5,664 nucleotides of DNA from positions 1 to 5,664 of the forward strand of contig CAYLRE010000305.1 in NCBI GenBank assembly GCA_964385715.1, in the 5' to 3' direction. This stretch comes from MB-PLM-2 sp964385715 (GTDB lineage: Bacteria > Planctomycetota > Planctomycetia > Pirellulales > UBA7805). The notes under the pieces were generated by a model. The model was not told where the DNA came from and did not search any database. It saw only the letters and a program-made list of their open reading frames with translations. The number at the start of each line of letters is the position of its first letter. Within the stretch, counting starts at the first letter, position 1. This document shows positions 4,741-5,664 of this stretch, one piece after another. The translations under genes and the position numbers were made by a program.

Positions 4741-5664
4741 GTGAATGTCTCGACCAAAGTGGATGTCGCGTTTCAACGTTGCATTAATCCCCAATGCGCC
4801 ACGACCTACGGCGTCGATGAGGTACGAATTGCCTGCGGAAAATGCGGCAGCCTGCTCGATGTTGTGTATGACTGGGACCGAGCCACCCCGCCCAAGAGTC
4901 TCTCCGATTTTGAAGAATTGTGGAGCCGTCGATACGATCCACTGGCTCTCAGCGGCGTGTGGCGATTCCACTCATTGATGCCGTTTGCCCAAGCGGAACA
5001 GATTGTCACCGTGGGCGAAGGGCAAACACTGCTTCAACATTCGCTGGCCGTGGCAAAGTATGTCGGCCTGACTTCCGGTGACCTGCACCTGCAATACGAA
5101 GGCCTGAACCCCTCCGGCAGTTTCAAAGACAATGGTATGACGGCCGCCTTCACACACGCCCGTTCGATCGGAGCAAAGCGAGCGGCCTGTGCATCGACGG
5201 GAAACACCAGTGCATCGCTGGCAATGTACGCCTCGGTCACTCAGCTGATGAAGGCGATCATCTTCATCGGCTCGGGAAAGATCTCTTACGGCAAGCTGTC
5301 CCAGGCGCTCGACTACGGAGCCCTGACAGTCCAGATTGCCGGAGATTTTGACGACGCCATGCAGCGTGTCGTTCAGGTTACGGAGAAGCTCGGCATTTAC
5401 CTGGTCAACAGCGTGAACCCCTTCCGGCTCGAGGGGCAGAAAAGCGTGATGTTCCGAGTTCTCGAAGGCCTTCGTTGGGAAGTCCCCGACTGGATCGTCG
5501 TCCCCGGCGGCAATCTCGGCAACTCCAGCGCGTTCGGCAAGGCGTTCATGGAGCTCAAGGAACTAGGGCTCATTGATCGAGTCCCTCGACTGGCCGTGAT
5601 CAACGCCTCGGGAGCCAATACGCTATACGAACTCTACGAGAAACGCGGCCTACGGTGGAACGAA
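4741..5664 (+). CDS. thrC: Threonine synthase with N-terminal zinc ribbon, first 308 residues (gene cut by window edge)
   Basis: This PLP enzyme converts O-phospho-L-homoserine to L-threonine and phosphate, the last step of threonine synthesis. A zinc ribbon lies at 14-35 (C14, C19, C32, C35: 'RCINPQC' and 'CGKCGS'), as in many threonine synthases of this class. The PLP-binding Lys is K129 in 'NPSGSFKDNGM'. The substrate/PLP loop is 'STGNTSASLA' (152-161), the 'VNPFRLEGQKS' segment is at 225-235, and the phosphate-binding glycine loop is 'VPGGNLGNSSAFGKAF' (254-269). The GTG start is chosen because GAGGGG lies 10 nt upstream and an in-frame TAG at 4666 limits extension. No closer ATG is in frame before the zinc ribbon. 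The frame runs uninterrupted to the window end. The C-terminal part, typically another 100 or more residues, is missing. The gene is divergent from the dksA-like/lspA operon. Confidence 0.95.
   Translation, partial: MNVSTKVDVAFQRCINPQCATTYGVDEVRIACGKCGSLLDVVYDWDRATPPKSLSDFEELWSRRYDPLALSGVWRFHSLMPFAQAEQIVTVGEGQTLLQHSLAVAKYVGLTSGDLHLQYEGLNPSGSFKDNGMTAAFTHARSIGAKRAACASTGNTSASLAMYASVTQLMKAIIFIGSGKISYGKLSQALDYGALTVQIAGDFDDAMQRVVQVTEKLGIYLVNSVNPFRLEGQKSVMFRVLEGLRWEVPDWIVVPGGNLGNSSAFGKAFMELKELGLIDRVPRLAVINASGANTLYELYEKRGLRWNE

Noticed and set aside
1..5664. Mobile elements, CRISPR, toxin-antitoxin or defence systems, tRNA/rRNA genes
   Set aside because: No transposase or integrase motifs, terminal repeats, regularly spaced repeats, or tRNA-like cloverleaf sequences were seen. 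All recognised genes are housekeeping or metabolic.

Overview
The window looks like ordinary chromosomal DNA from a free-living bacterium, most likely a planctomycete (Pirellulales-like). This is inferred from three things: a greatly enlarged LspA, a GatA with an 'AAACVAAS'-type signature tail, and small housekeeping units separated by long spacers. No mobile element, CRISPR array, rRNA or tRNA was found. The phylum call is a judgement from protein character, not from a search.

Region 1-1350 (minus strand) holds translation genes. Read in the direction of transcription they are rpmB (ribosomal protein L28), gatC and the N-terminal third of gatA, which is cut by the left edge. GatC and GatA are subunits of the tRNA-dependent amidotransferase that makes Gln-tRNA(Gln) and/or Asn-tRNA(Asn); gatB is not in the window. 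A good sigma70-type promoter precedes rpmB and a weak intrinsic terminator may follow it.

Region 1507-2910 (minus strand) holds a histidinol-phosphatase of the inositol monophosphatase family (hisN) and, upstream of it, an Rrf2-family transcription regulator that lacks the usual Fe-S cysteines. Each seems to be its own transcription unit. The 448-bp spacer upstream of the regulator (2911-3358) contains no convincing protein gene. It does carry a TTGACA-18-AATAAT promoter pointing at the regulator and, right at the predicted RNA 5' end, a 10-bp hairpin that is fully paired only in the minus-strand transcript.

Region 3359-4586 (minus strand) is a two-gene operon: a DksA/TraR-type zinc-finger protein followed by lspA (lipoprotein signal peptidase), led by a near-consensus promoter (TTGACA-17-TAGAAT). 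A 7-bp GC-rich hairpin sits between the two genes. Divergently, on the plus strand from 4741, is thrC (threonine synthase, with an N-terminal zinc ribbon), running off the right edge.

No undescribed multi-gene system is evident. The points most worth a second look are the structured leader in front of the Rrf2 gene, the two large insertions in LspA, and an Arg in place of a conserved Gly beside the catalytic Ser of GatA.
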